Made by a program: the position numbers and the translations under genes. DNA of 23,631 nucleotides from a virus, in the IMG/VR virus record IMGVR_UViG_3300044614_002922, positions 1-23,631 of that record; one strand, 5' to 3'. Under the pieces are notes generated by a model that was not told the origin of the DNA, did not search any database, and worked only from the letters and a program-made list of their open reading frames with translations. This document shows, in pieces, positions 11,981 through 19,030 of the stretch. Each line of letters begins with the position of its first letter. The stretch's first letter is position 1.

Positions 11981-13135
11981 ATGATAAGAAGATTCTTTGG
12001 TCGTTTTGGCATAAGAAAAGTTAATATGCCAAACATTAGCGGACTAACTCGTGCACAAGCCAAACAAACTCTAGAAGCAGTAGGTCTAGCTTGGACAGAA
12101 GTTGCAGAAAGTACATCAGATTCATCACTTGATCAAAAAATTAAAACGCAGCCAATTAATCAAAACACAGCTTTAGGTATTAGCGCACCAGTTGGATTTA
12201 CTTATTATCAATATGTTGCCCCTCCAAGTTTTGGACCAACGTTTATTCCAGATCCACCACAAAATTCATCAGTATCTTCTTCAAGCTGGAATGGATCCAC
12301 TGTAACAATTAATGGAAACTTTCAAACGCTTCCTACAAACATTGCAGTTAATGGATCAAACATCGGCAGCTGGAATGCAGGCTCATCTCAAATAACATTT
12401 TCTTTAAGTGGAACAGGCAGTAGAACAATTCAAATTTACAATGGAAGAGTTCCTCTTATTCCAGAATTTGGTATTTCTTATGATCCAAACCCAGGATTTA
12501 ATCCAGGTTTTAGCAACCCAGGATTTACACCAGATTTTAACCCAGGATTTACACCAGCCTTTGATGCAAACCCAGGATTTACACCAGCCTTTGATGCAAA
12601 CCCAGGATTTGTTCCAGTAGATTCAATTTTTGGTCCAGGATGGACACCAGGATTTAAAAGCGTTGGTGTTTCAACGTTAGTCAGAACAACCGATGGCTTG
12701 GTTAAAGCAGATGATCTTGAAGTTGGAGACACTCTTATATCTGCCAATATTAATGGCTTTCCATATGATGGGGGGCCAAGCGCAATCGGCGCCGCTTTAG
12801 AATGGTCAGACTCAAATCCTAATTTAGAACTTGCAACGACTACAGTGGTTGCAATATATCGTCAACAATCAAACTACGGTGTTGTTATTAATGGAGACAT
12901 ATTCTCTCAGTATCACTTTGTTTTGGTAAAAAGAGATGGGGAGGCAAAGTTTGTTATGTCTGCAGACGTGCTATCAGAAACCGATTTGGTTTATTCTTAC
13001 GAAACAAGCACTTGGGAGACAATTGATATGTATGAGGTTGTTCCCGTAATACACGAAACAGTTTCTATTAACTGTGAGCCTTACGATATGTTCTTCACAG
13101 AAAGGATGTTGACTCATGACTCAGTTGCAATATAA
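11981..13135 (+). CDS. PASTA / NPGF-repeat virion protein with C-terminal Hint (intein-like) domain
   Basis: The 384-residue protein has four parts. (1) A PASTA-like domain, residues about 14-78 (MPNISGLTRAQAKQTLEAVGL...), a fold that binds cell-wall peptides in other proteins. (2) An Ig-like domain, about 95-160. (3) A repeat tract, 168-225, with NPGF/TPGF units. (4) A Hint domain, about 227-381. In the Hint domain, S227-x4-T232-LVRTTDG-KADDLEVGD matches intein block A with Ser in the Cys1 position; S309-x-x-H312 matches the block B TxxH; and YDMFFTERMLTHDS matches blocks F/G, ending H379-D380-S381 where inteins have His-Asn-(Ser/Cys/Thr). Only SVAI would follow as C-extein. Self-cleavage is therefore possible but unproven. 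There is no clear ribosome binding site at 11981; an internal ATG at 12026 is an alternative start. Confidence 0.75.
   Translation: MIRRFFGRFGIRKVNMPNISGLTRAQAKQTLEAVGLAWTEVAESTSDSSLDQKIKTQPINQNTALGISAPVGFTYYQYVAPPSFGPTFIPDPPQNSSVSSSSWNGSTVTINGNFQTLPTNIAVNGSNIGSWNAGSSQITFSLSGTGSRTIQIYNGRVPLIPEFGISYDPNPGFNPGFSNPGFTPDFNPGFTPAFDANPGFTPAFDANPGFVPVDSIFGPGWTPGFKSVGVSTLVRTTDGLVKADDLEVGDTLISANINGFPYDGGPSAIGAALEWSDSNPNLELATTTVVAIYRQQSNYGVVINGDIFSQYHFVLVKRDGEAKFVMSADVLSETDLVYSYETSTWETIDMYEVVPVIHETVSINCEPYDMFFTERMLTHDSVAI
12541..12610 (+). repeat. Tandem 30-bp repeat encoding NPGF-TPAFDA units
   Basis: Two identical 30-bp copies (12541-12570 and 12571-12600) are followed by the first 10 bp of a third. 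More diverged units extend from about 12485 to 12655. The perfect identity at the DNA level implies recent duplication. Each unit encodes a Pro-Gly-Phe motif. Confidence 0.9.
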
Positions 13136-13667
13136 TATTATTGATTCAAAACAAGTAAATGGATATTCTATACCACTTTTTTCAAAACTCCCAGAGGAAT
13201 TTAAAAACAGCTGGATTCAAATAACAAGACTGTCAAACAATGATACAAAATATGTAGCTTGTTTTTATTTTAATGATGAACACAAGCCAGGAACAGTAGT
13301 AGTTTCTGATTTTATTACATCATCATATCCAGACATATATGTTACTTTTGATTTAGACAATGATGCAAATAGGCTTTATATAAATCCTTCATTAAGAGGC
13401 AATGGCTACCTACACATTGTTCCTTTAATTTTAAGATACTGTTTTTATAATTATTTAAATAAAGAAATTGTGGATGGAAGCAAAGATAGACACATTGCTG
13501 CTCATAAAGCTTACACTAAAGCAAAATCAATTTTAAATGAAAAGCCAGAGCCAAATAGCCCAGTAGATAATCTTTCAGCTAACTCTAGGTACGATATAGA
13601 GCCACCAAGAGATCCTATTTTTCCAAATGTATGGCATGGACATAGAATAGGTGGTAGAAATGGTTAA
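13116..13667 (+). CDS. GNAT-like acetyltransferase-fold protein (183 aa)
   Basis: The middle of the protein (strand VTFDLD, then LYINPSLRGNGYLHIVPLILRYCF, about residues 75-110) resembles the acetyl-CoA-binding region of GNAT N-acetyltransferases, where an R/Q-x-x-G-x-G loop follows a beta strand and precedes a helix. Here the loop is R-G-N-G-Y. The C-terminal 60 residues are polar and likely disordered. The start lies inside the 3' end of the Hint-domain gene (20-bp overlap), with AAAGGA 8 nt upstream, so the two genes are coupled. It opens a run of oxygenase-fold genes. The substrate is unknown; modification of virion proteins or a glycan is a guess. The GNAT assignment is moderate. Confidence 0.55.
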   Translation: MTQLQYNIIDSKQVNGYSIPLFSKLPEEFKNSWIQITRLSNNDTKYVACFYFNDEHKPGTVVVSDFITSSYPDIYVTFDLDNDANRLYINPSLRGNGYLHIVPLILRYCFYNYLNKEIVDGSKDRHIAAHKAYTKAKSILNEKPEPNSPVDNLSANSRYDIEPPRDPIFPNVWHGHRIGGRNG

Positions 13668-14181
13668 CAAAATAGGTTCAAATTTTGATATAAATACTTA
13701 CAGCTCACTGTACCCAAGAGATTCTGTTTTACAGCAGCTTCTCTCAGATTATGAAGAAATTGCATGGCTAGAAAGAGGCAATGGGTTTAGAGAAGGAATT
13801 ATTAAGACCGCCAACATAAGAGGTTTAAATCTTGAAAACAGAAAACTGCAGCTAAGCTTTGTTGAAGAAATTAAATCTTATATAGCAGAAAAATCCATGG
13901 AGATCACATGGTTTAACGATAATGTATTTTTAAAAATAGCACAAGGAATTTATTATGAGCAGCTTTTTACAAATCCAGCACTAAATGATACCATAGCTCA
14001 AATATATGTAGTTAACGATAATCATACAGGAGCATCGATAAAGTTTTTAAATAAAGACCTTTCCATACCTTTGGTAAAGGGCAATCTAATTGTTTTTCCT
14101 TCATCCGAAGAATACTCGTATCGAATTGATGGGGTTTCTGAAGGCGAGCTTTTAGTTGGCATATGCTACATAGATAGGTAA
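13660..14181 (+). CDS. Oxygenase-fold protein, apparently without metal ligands (173 aa)
   Basis: The ATG at 13660 is preferred over an in-frame GTG at 13651, because GGTGG lies 6 nt before the ATG. The C-terminal half (AQIYVVNDNHTGASIKFLNKDLSIPLVKGNLIVFPSSEEYSYRI...) follows the pattern of prolyl-4-hydroxylase-like 2-oxoglutarate/Fe(II) enzymes, where GGEL, 'P-x-x-G-x-L-V-x-FPS' and a distal His occur. However, no HxD is seen in the expected place, and the position of the distal His after FPSS is occupied by Tyr. It may be a non-catalytic partner or scaffold of the active oxygenases encoded alongside. The fold assignment is inferred by eye. Confidence 0.5.
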   Translation: MVNKIGSNFDINTYSSLYPRDSVLQQLLSDYEEIAWLERGNGFREGIIKTANIRGLNLENRKLQLSFVEEIKSYIAEKSMEITWFNDNVFLKIAQGIYYEQLFTNPALNDTIAQIYVVNDNHTGASIKFLNKDLSIPLVKGNLIVFPSSEEYSYRIDGVSEGELLVGICYIDR

Positions 14182-14183
14182 AA

Positions 14184-14729
14184 ATGTTTGAGCCAAAAGT
14201 AATAAAAAATATTTTTGATGAGCCATTCTTTCAGTATATTCAAAACTATTTTGCTAACCATCCACAGATAAAAAACATCCCTTATGATAATTATGGCAGC
14301 AAAAGACTAGACTCTTTTGACGATATTGTTATTTTAGAATGTCTAGATAAGCTTACTAATTTTGCAAGAGAAAAATTTGCACAAAAAGATATAGTTCCCA
14401 CATACGGTGTTTTTGCAGAGTACTCAGGTGCAAACGCTCAGCTAGATGAACACCTGGATGTAGGACCTTGCACATACACATTGGATATCGGACTGTATCA
14501 TAATACCCCATGGAACCTGTTTATAGAAAACAAAGAATATGAGTTTGATGAAAATGAAGGTATATTATTTTTGGCTAATGACCAAAGACATTGGAAAGAG
14601 TCTTTTCCAGATCCAGAAATAAACAAAGTTGGAATTTTGTTATTACACTGGGTAAGCCCAGACCACCCCTGGCTTAAATATTCTCCAGAGGTTCAAAAGC
14701 TTATTAAAAAAAGAACTTCTGTAAAATGA
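14184..14729 (+). CDS. 2-oxoglutarate/Fe(II)-dependent oxygenase (181 aa)
   Basis: A double-stranded beta-helix hydroxylase. The metal triad is visible as H90-L-D92 (AQLDEHLDVGPCTYTLDIGL) and a distal H136 (NDQRHWKESF), with K148 in NKVGILLLHW as a possible 2-oxoglutarate ligand. Members of this superfamily use 2-oxoglutarate, O2 and Fe(II) to hydroxylate proteins, nucleic acids or small molecules. It is separated by 2 nt from the preceding gene and overlaps the next (ATGA), so it is part of one translated block. Its position among fibre genes suggests a virion or cell-surface substrate; this is inference. Confidence 0.7.
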   Translation: MFEPKVIKNIFDEPFFQYIQNYFANHPQIKNIPYDNYGSKRLDSFDDIVILECLDKLTNFAREKFAQKDIVPTYGVFAEYSGANAQLDEHLDVGPCTYTLDIGLYHNTPWNLFIENKEYEFDENEGILFLANDQRHWKESFPDPEINKVGILLLHWVSPDHPWLKYSPEVQKLIKKRTSVK

Positions 14730-15301
14730 TTGATTTAGTTATACAAAGCCCAAATCAAAACTTGTTGTACAGACCTAACAGGAAAACCTATATAGTAAAA
14801 AGCAACACCGATACCCTGGGTTTTTACAAAAAGATTTTAAATAAATCTGATGTTTTATATTCTTTTCCTGAATTAGAGGCCACAAGCACTTTGCAGGTTC
14901 AGCCCAATAATCCTTTGTGTATATATGATGAGCAGGCACACAAGATATTGTCTGATGTAGTAGAGGCGGTTAAAGAGTGTTGCAAAAAATATGATTTAAG
15001 CTATAAAAAAAATAAGTACTTCTTGTATTCTGAAATAGTTGAAAATCAAGACCCTAATTTTTGGTATGATGCGGGAGGGAACTCAAAGCCCAGCCTGTTT
15101 GGCATAGTATCTCTAGACACTGATATTTCTAGTATATCTATAAACGAAGACAGCTTAATTTTAAATCCAGGGGACATACTGGTTTCTGAAGCTGGAAATA
15201 AAATAAAATACTCCAGGGCATTTAAATCATTAGTGTTTTATATAAGCCCGATATCAACAATAAAAAATCAGTATTCACAAAAGTGGATACCTTTGGTATA
15301 A
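14726..15301 (+). CDS. Probable oxygenase-fold protein without recognisable metal site (191 aa)
   Basis: The late segment FGIVSLDTDISSISINEDSLILNPGDILVSEAG...RAFKSLVFYISP has the layout of the last strands of the prolyl-hydroxylase-like barrel (in active members a 'V-x-P-x-x-G-x-x-V-x-FP' strand pair and then His). The equivalent positions lack the HxD and distal His. The middle contains ECCKKYDLSYKKNKYF with adjacent cysteines. It overlaps the preceding gene by 4 nt. Together with the 173-residue protein it would give two inactive and two active oxygenase-fold proteins in a row. The assignment rests on context and weak pattern similarity. Confidence 0.45.
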   Translation: MIDLVIQSPNQNLLYRPNRKTYIVKSNTDTLGFYKKILNKSDVLYSFPELEATSTLQVQPNNPLCIYDEQAHKILSDVVEAVKECCKKYDLSYKKNKYFLYSEIVENQDPNFWYDAGGNSKPSLFGIVSLDTDISSISINEDSLILNPGDILVSEAGNKIKYSRAFKSLVFYISPISTIKNQYSQKWIPLV

Positions 15302-15302
15302 T
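15295..15302 (+). promoter_or_regulatory. Possible internal extended -10 promoter (GGTATAAT)
   Basis: TTGG-TATAAT (hexamer 15297-15302) spans the end of the preceding gene, with a predicted start near 15309 and the ATG at 15325. It matches the common TGGTATAAT motif of this window. It could provide extra expression of the active prolyl-hydroxylase-like gene. Confidence 0.45.
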
Positions 15303-15324
15303 AGATGAAAGAGAATGGATAAAT

Positions 15325-15972
15325 ATGATAATTGATTCACCAGTTACGGGATTAAGAATTTACAGAAACGCACTTCCAGAGGCAATGGAAATTCCACAAA
15401 GACTAGAGGAGGTTCTTGGTTCTGGCAATAGTTCGTTTTTCAAATGGTCAGAAGCAACAGTCGGTGATTTTGAAAAAAGACCAGATTACCGTGATTGCGT
15501 TGATTTTAAAATTAAAAGAGAATCTCTTGCCCCAGGTACAGAATCTGCAGATAAGATTATTTCAGTGCATGATCAAATAACAGAAAAGTTAAAAGAGTGC
15601 CTTGCTGATTTTACAAAAGTTTATAACATAAACCAACTAAACTACATGGAAGCAATTAATTTTGTTAGATATGGCGAAGGGCAGCATTTTAAAGTTCATC
15701 CAGATAGTGGTCCGACATATCATTGTGATGTTTCTACTGTAATGTATTTAAATGATGATTATGAAGGCGGAGAGCTTTGGTTTCCCAATTATGACTATAC
15801 GTATATCCCTCAGTATGGGGACATAGTCTTGTTTCCCTCTAGCTGGCTGTTTGCACACGCTGCCCTACCAGTAAAGTCGGGAATAAAATATTCTGCTGTA
15901 ACAATGTTTTCTTACAATGATAGAACGCATCAAGATCATGGAAGGCTTCAAAGAAAGTCTAAGTTTTTATAG
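15325..15972 (+). CDS. Prolyl-4-hydroxylase-like 2-oxoglutarate/Fe(II) oxygenase (215 aa)
   Basis: The clearest hydroxylase in the window. RYGEGQHFKVHPDSG contains H125-P-D127; YEGGELWFP is the conserved G-G-E-L strand; IPQYGDIVLFPSSWLFAHAALPV contains the distal H178; and SGIKYS supplies K188, which binds the 2-oxoglutarate carboxylate. Prolyl-4-hydroxylase-like members hydroxylate peptidyl proline, but phage members have mostly unknown substrates. ATG 15325 is chosen over an in-frame GTG at 15283, because the GTG lies inside the previous gene and the -10 element lies between the two. The 15974 gene begins 2 nt after its stop. Confidence 0.85.
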   Translation: MIIDSPVTGLRIYRNALPEAMEIPQRLEEVLGSGNSSFFKWSEATVGDFEKRPDYRDCVDFKIKRESLAPGTESADKIISVHDQITEKLKECLADFTKVYNINQLNYMEAINFVRYGEGQHFKVHPDSGPTYHCDVSTVMYLNDDYEGGELWFPNYDYTYIPQYGDIVLFPSSWLFAHAALPVKSGIKYSAVTMFSYNDRTHQDHGRLQRKSKFL

Positions 15973-15973
15973 C

Positions 15974-16210
15974 ATGGAAGAAAGCAGGACGGCAAGACCA
16001 TGGGATCTGTTTAACCCAAACATAGAGCATGTGTCAAAAGAAGTGGCCAAAGAAAGGCTTAGCATTTGCCTTGGGTGTGAACACTTGTTAAAAGCAACCA
16101 GACAATGCAAAAAGTGTGGTTGTTTTATGACAGCAAAAACAAAGCTTCCTCATTCAGAATGCCCTGTTGGAAAATGGTCTAAAGATCAACCAGAAGGATA
16201 CGTTATATAA
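15974..16210 (+). CDS. RPWDLFNP-type zinc-ribbon protein (78 aa)
   Basis: The protein begins MEESRTARPWDLFNPN, followed by EVAKERLSICLGCEHL, RQCKKCGCFM and LPHSECPVGKW. The cysteines (CLGC, CKKCGC, ECP) can form a zinc ribbon. I recall this combination from T4-like cyanophages, often near hydroxylase and tail genes, without known function. The ATG at 15974 is chosen because the conserved part starts there and it is 2 nt after the preceding stop; an in-frame ATG at 15917 would add 19 residues overlapping the hydroxylase gene. It is the last gene before a promoter and the next fibre gene. Confidence 0.75.
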   Translation: MEESRTARPWDLFNPNIEHVSKEVAKERLSICLGCEHLLKATRQCKKCGCFMTAKTKLPHSECPVGKWSKDQPEGYVI

Positions 16211-16233
16211 TCTGGCAATAATATGGAAGGCGG

Positions 16234-16239
16234 TATAAT
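16234..16239 (+). promoter_or_regulatory. Leaderless-type -10 element (GGTATAAT)
   Basis: GG-TATAAT (hexamer 16234-16239) is followed by 7 nt and the ATG at 16247. No ribosome binding site precedes that ATG. This promoter position excludes the upstream in-frame ATG at 16223. Confidence 0.6.
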
Positions 16240-16246
16240 AATATAC

Positions 16247-18361
16247 ATGGCCACATCATTCCCAACCACTAAAGATGATTTTGTAAATCCACAGTCTACC
16301 GACTCAACAGCTTTAGTTTCGCATGCTTCTCAACACGCCAACGCAAATGATGCAATTGAAGCCCTTGAGACAAAAGTCGGTGTAAATAACTCAACAGACC
16401 CTAACTCACTTGACTATAAAGTAAAACAGCTAGAGCTTAACTTTCAAGATCCAAGCGAGATCAAAGATCTTGCAGCAGCTTCTATATTAGGTGGTAACCA
16501 CACAGGAATTACCGTATCTTATAACGACACCACAAATATTTTAAGCTTAACAGCCACTTATGATGACGCAGAGGTAGTAACTGCGGTTGCAACAGCCCTA
16601 ACTGCTGGAAATGGAATAACAAAAACTTATGTTACCACACCTCCTAATTACTTAGGAGATTACAATAATGGATATTCATATGCATTAAATGATGTTGTAA
16701 GCATTCCAATTGGAAGCCCATATGGAGTAGTTGGATCATACTTTATAAGATCTGGAAACCCAAGCAATCCAGGATACCCTCCAGAGCCAGGCGGAGCAAC
16801 AAATGCATCCTGGACCCTATATCCTTTTTCTAATAAAATCACAGTTGGTGTAGATACATCTGTTATAGCTGATAGATCTTATGTAGACACTTCAATCTCT
16901 AATCTAATAGATGCAGCTCCAGGTGTTCTCAACACATTAAATGAAATTGCAGCAGCAATAGGAGATGATGCAAATTTTGCAACAACAATAACAACTGCTC
17001 TTGCAACCAAGCTTAATATAAGTACTGCAGCAAGCACATATTTAGCTTTAGCAAATACAACAGAAGTCGTTCAGGATCTTGTGGCAGGCATGGTCTCAGG
17101 AAACGTTTATTCTACAGGTGTTGCTCTTACATATGACGACCCAGCTGGAAAATTAAATTTAGAAATAACCACTAAGGATCTTCCAGGATTTACGGAAGCC
17201 GCACAAGACTCAGTCGCAAGCTTATTCACACACGCTGGACATTCAAATGTAACGGCTACCTATGATGATGTTGCAAACAAGATCAACCTAGCAGTAACTG
17301 CTCAGCTAACTCAAGAGCAAGCTCAAGACTATATTGCTCCTCTATTTACTCACGGCCTAAACCCTAATATTACAGCAACTTACGACGATGACAATCAAAA
17401 GCTAATTTTAGAAACCATAATACCGCCATCAAAGGCAATCATGTCAGCATCGGCGCCATCCTCGCCAGCAGACGGAGAGTTTTGGTTTGATACAGATGAA
17501 TACAGAAGCGGCAATACAAGATCTTTAAAGGTTTGGAACGCCCTAGCCTCATCTTGGGAGTATGTATCAACAGATCTTTCTTTATCAACAACAAATACAT
17601 GGACTTCTAAAAATACATTTACTAATGGTGTAATTGTTGGATTAGAATTTCCTCCACCGAATCCAGTACACGGACAAATTTATTACAACCTCCCATTAGA
17701 TAAATTAAAAGTATGGACTGGTTTACTTTGGGACGATATTCAGGTTGGAGATGGAGGAGGAGGGCTTTCTCTTACTCCTACAGATAATACTGCAGCACCA
17801 TCTATTTTCTTTGTTGGTTTAGTAGCTCCACCAATAGGGGCAACTCAAACTGGTGATTTATGGATTGACGTAGATGACATAGATACTCCATTTAATCAGT
17901 TTTATACAGGAGCAGTTTCTCCAGATCCAGCACAATACGAATTTTGGGTTGACAATGTTGAGCCAATTCAAGAATTAATTTATAGCGCAGACGAGCCAGG
18001 AACTCCATCATACGAAGGAGAGCTTTGGATCGATACAGACGAATTTGACGGATCAATTGTAGAGTTTGGAGCAACTCCACCTAATCCAGACAATGTACAA
18101 TTATGGGTTGACATAAATGAAAATGAAAGTCCAAGCTACTACGACCAATTAACTTTTACAAATTATGCAACTGTTGCAAACTTTCCACAAAATGCACCTA
18201 ATGGCTTTGTTGCCTCAGACGCTTCAACTGGTTTAGCTTATGTAAGAAGTCAAGGGCAATGGCTAGCAATAGTTACTGCATCAAATATAAACAATATTAT
18301 TTCTTCAAATTCAACAGTATTTGAAGACTTAAAAGCTTTAGCTTGGATGGGCTTTGAATAG
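16247..18361 (+). CDS. Large modular tail fibre (704 aa)
   Basis: The N-terminus (SFPTTKDDFVNPQSTDST, then HASQHANANDAIEALETKVG) is a module I associate with phage tail fibres, probably for attachment and trimeric coiled coil. It is followed by repeats of about 45 residues carrying 'QDxxAxLFTHxxHxNxTATYDDxxNKxxL' (about residues 315-390), an LNTLNEIAAAIGDDANFATT segment shared with the 366-residue fibre, a Pro/Gly-rich insertion (NPSNPGYPPEPGG), and fibre modules of the GEFWFDTDEY / GQIYYNLPLDKLKVWTG / GELWIDTDEFDG type near the C-terminus. The last 60 residues contain a 'NFPQNAPNGFVASDASTGL' tip-like segment. It is likely leaderless from 16247. It should be part of the host-recognition apparatus. 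Confidence 0.8.
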   Translation: MATSFPTTKDDFVNPQSTDSTALVSHASQHANANDAIEALETKVGVNNSTDPNSLDYKVKQLELNFQDPSEIKDLAAASILGGNHTGITVSYNDTTNILSLTATYDDAEVVTAVATALTAGNGITKTYVTTPPNYLGDYNNGYSYALNDVVSIPIGSPYGVVGSYFIRSGNPSNPGYPPEPGGATNASWTLYPFSNKITVGVDTSVIADRSYVDTSISNLIDAAPGVLNTLNEIAAAIGDDANFATTITTALATKLNISTAASTYLALANTTEVVQDLVAGMVSGNVYSTGVALTYDDPAGKLNLEITTKDLPGFTEAAQDSVASLFTHAGHSNVTATYDDVANKINLAVTAQLTQEQAQDYIAPLFTHGLNPNITATYDDDNQKLILETIIPPSKAIMSASAPSSPADGEFWFDTDEYRSGNTRSLKVWNALASSWEYVSTDLSLSTTNTWTSKNTFTNGVIVGLEFPPPNPVHGQIYYNLPLDKLKVWTGLLWDDIQVGDGGGGLSLTPTDNTAAPSIFFVGLVAPPIGATQTGDLWIDVDDIDTPFNQFYTGAVSPDPAQYEFWVDNVEPIQELIYSADEPGTPSYEGELWIDTDEFDGSIVEFGATPPNPDNVQLWVDINENESPSYYDQLTFTNYATVANFPQNAPNGFVASDASTGLAYVRSQGQWLAIVTASNINNIISSNSTVFEDLKALAWMGFE

Positions 18362-18368
18362 CCATTCT

Positions 18369-18376
18369 GGTATAAT
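18369..18376 (+). promoter_or_regulatory. Extended -10 promoter (TGGTATAAT) of the collagen-like gene
   Basis: TGG-TATAAT (hexamer 18371-18376) lies 10 nt after the preceding stop. The short leader contains AGGAGGG (18384-18390), 7 nt before the ATG at 18398, the best ribosome binding site in the window. The pair suggests high expression. Confidence 0.65.
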
Positions 18377-18397
18377 TTAGGATAGGAGGGTCATAAA

Positions 18398-19018
18398 ATG
18401 TCACTAAAAAGATGGAACGGTACCTCTTGGGTTACCGTCGCTGGTTCAAGACCAGGACCCCAAGGTGCAACAGGACCTACAGGTTCTGCAGCAACTATTT
18501 CTGTAGGAACAGTTACAACTGTTGCAGCAGGAACTCCAGCAGCAATTGCAAACGGTGGAACATCATCAGCCGCAATATTTAATTTTCAAATTCCAGCAGG
18601 ACCGACTGGTGCGGCAGGAACTCCAGGATCACAAGGTGTGGCGGGACAAAGAGGTTCTTATACTTTTACAGGAATCAACAACCCAACATCAGAGAATCCA
18701 GCAAGCAAGCTAGGACTAGACACATATTTAAATACAACCACTGGAGATTATTTTCAATATAACTCTTCAAACACTACATGGGTACTTCAAGGAAACTTAA
18801 AGGGACCAATAGGAGTAGCAGGCGCACAAGGTATTACAGGACCTCAAGGTGCAACGGGACCAGCGGGGGAAACAGCAGTACAAAATGTAATAAATGAACT
18901 AGATAGTTGGAAAGCAGACCAAGTATTAAATCTTGGTGTATACTATCCAAAGTACGAGTTCTTAACAAATATGACTCAGCAAAATGCAACACTTTTAGCA
19001 ACAAGCATGATATTCTAG
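18398..19018 (+). CDS. Collagen-like minor tail / fibre protein (206 aa)
   Basis: Gly-x-y repeats occur in three tracts, residues about 19-29 (PGPQGATGPTG), 68-86 and 136-158 (GPIGVAGAQGITGPQG...), separated by short globular beta segments (ATISVGTVTTVAAGTPAAI...FNFQIPAG and SYTFTGINNPTSENPASKLGLDTYLNTTTGDYFQY). Such triple-helical stretches form stiff trimeric rods in phage tails. The C-terminus (ETAVQNVINELDSWKADQ) looks like a coiled coil and could set trimer register. Gly-x-Pro-Gly positions are few. It has a strong promoter and ribosome binding site of its own, and the next gene follows after 12 nt. Confidence 0.8.
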   Translation: MSLKRWNGTSWVTVAGSRPGPQGATGPTGSAATISVGTVTTVAAGTPAAIANGGTSSAAIFNFQIPAGPTGAAGTPGSQGVAGQRGSYTFTGINNPTSENPASKLGLDTYLNTTTGDYFQYNSSNTTWVLQGNLKGPIGVAGAQGITGPQGATGPAGETAVQNVINELDSWKADQVLNLGVYYPKYEFLTNMTQQNATLLATSMIF

Positions 19019-19030
19019 GAGAAAAACACT

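Noticed and set aside
12541-12610. CRISPR-like or origin iteron repeat
   Set aside because: The copies are directly adjacent without spacers, in frame, and encode protein repeats.
12408-12620. Plus-strand ORF with DLHQPLMQ-type repeats
   Set aside because: It is the frame-shifted reading of the NPGF-encoding tandem repeat; the real frame is part of the PASTA/Hint protein.
15283-15324. GTG start adding 14 residues to the prolyl-hydroxylase-like protein
   Set aside because: It lies within the preceding gene and has no ribosome binding site, and the putative -10 at 15297-15302 would be inside the coding region. The ATG at 15325 fits better.
16223-16246. Upstream ATG extending the 704-residue fibre by 8 residues
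   Set aside because: The TATAAT element at 16234-16239 lies inside this extension, and the conserved fibre N-terminus begins at the ATG at 16247.
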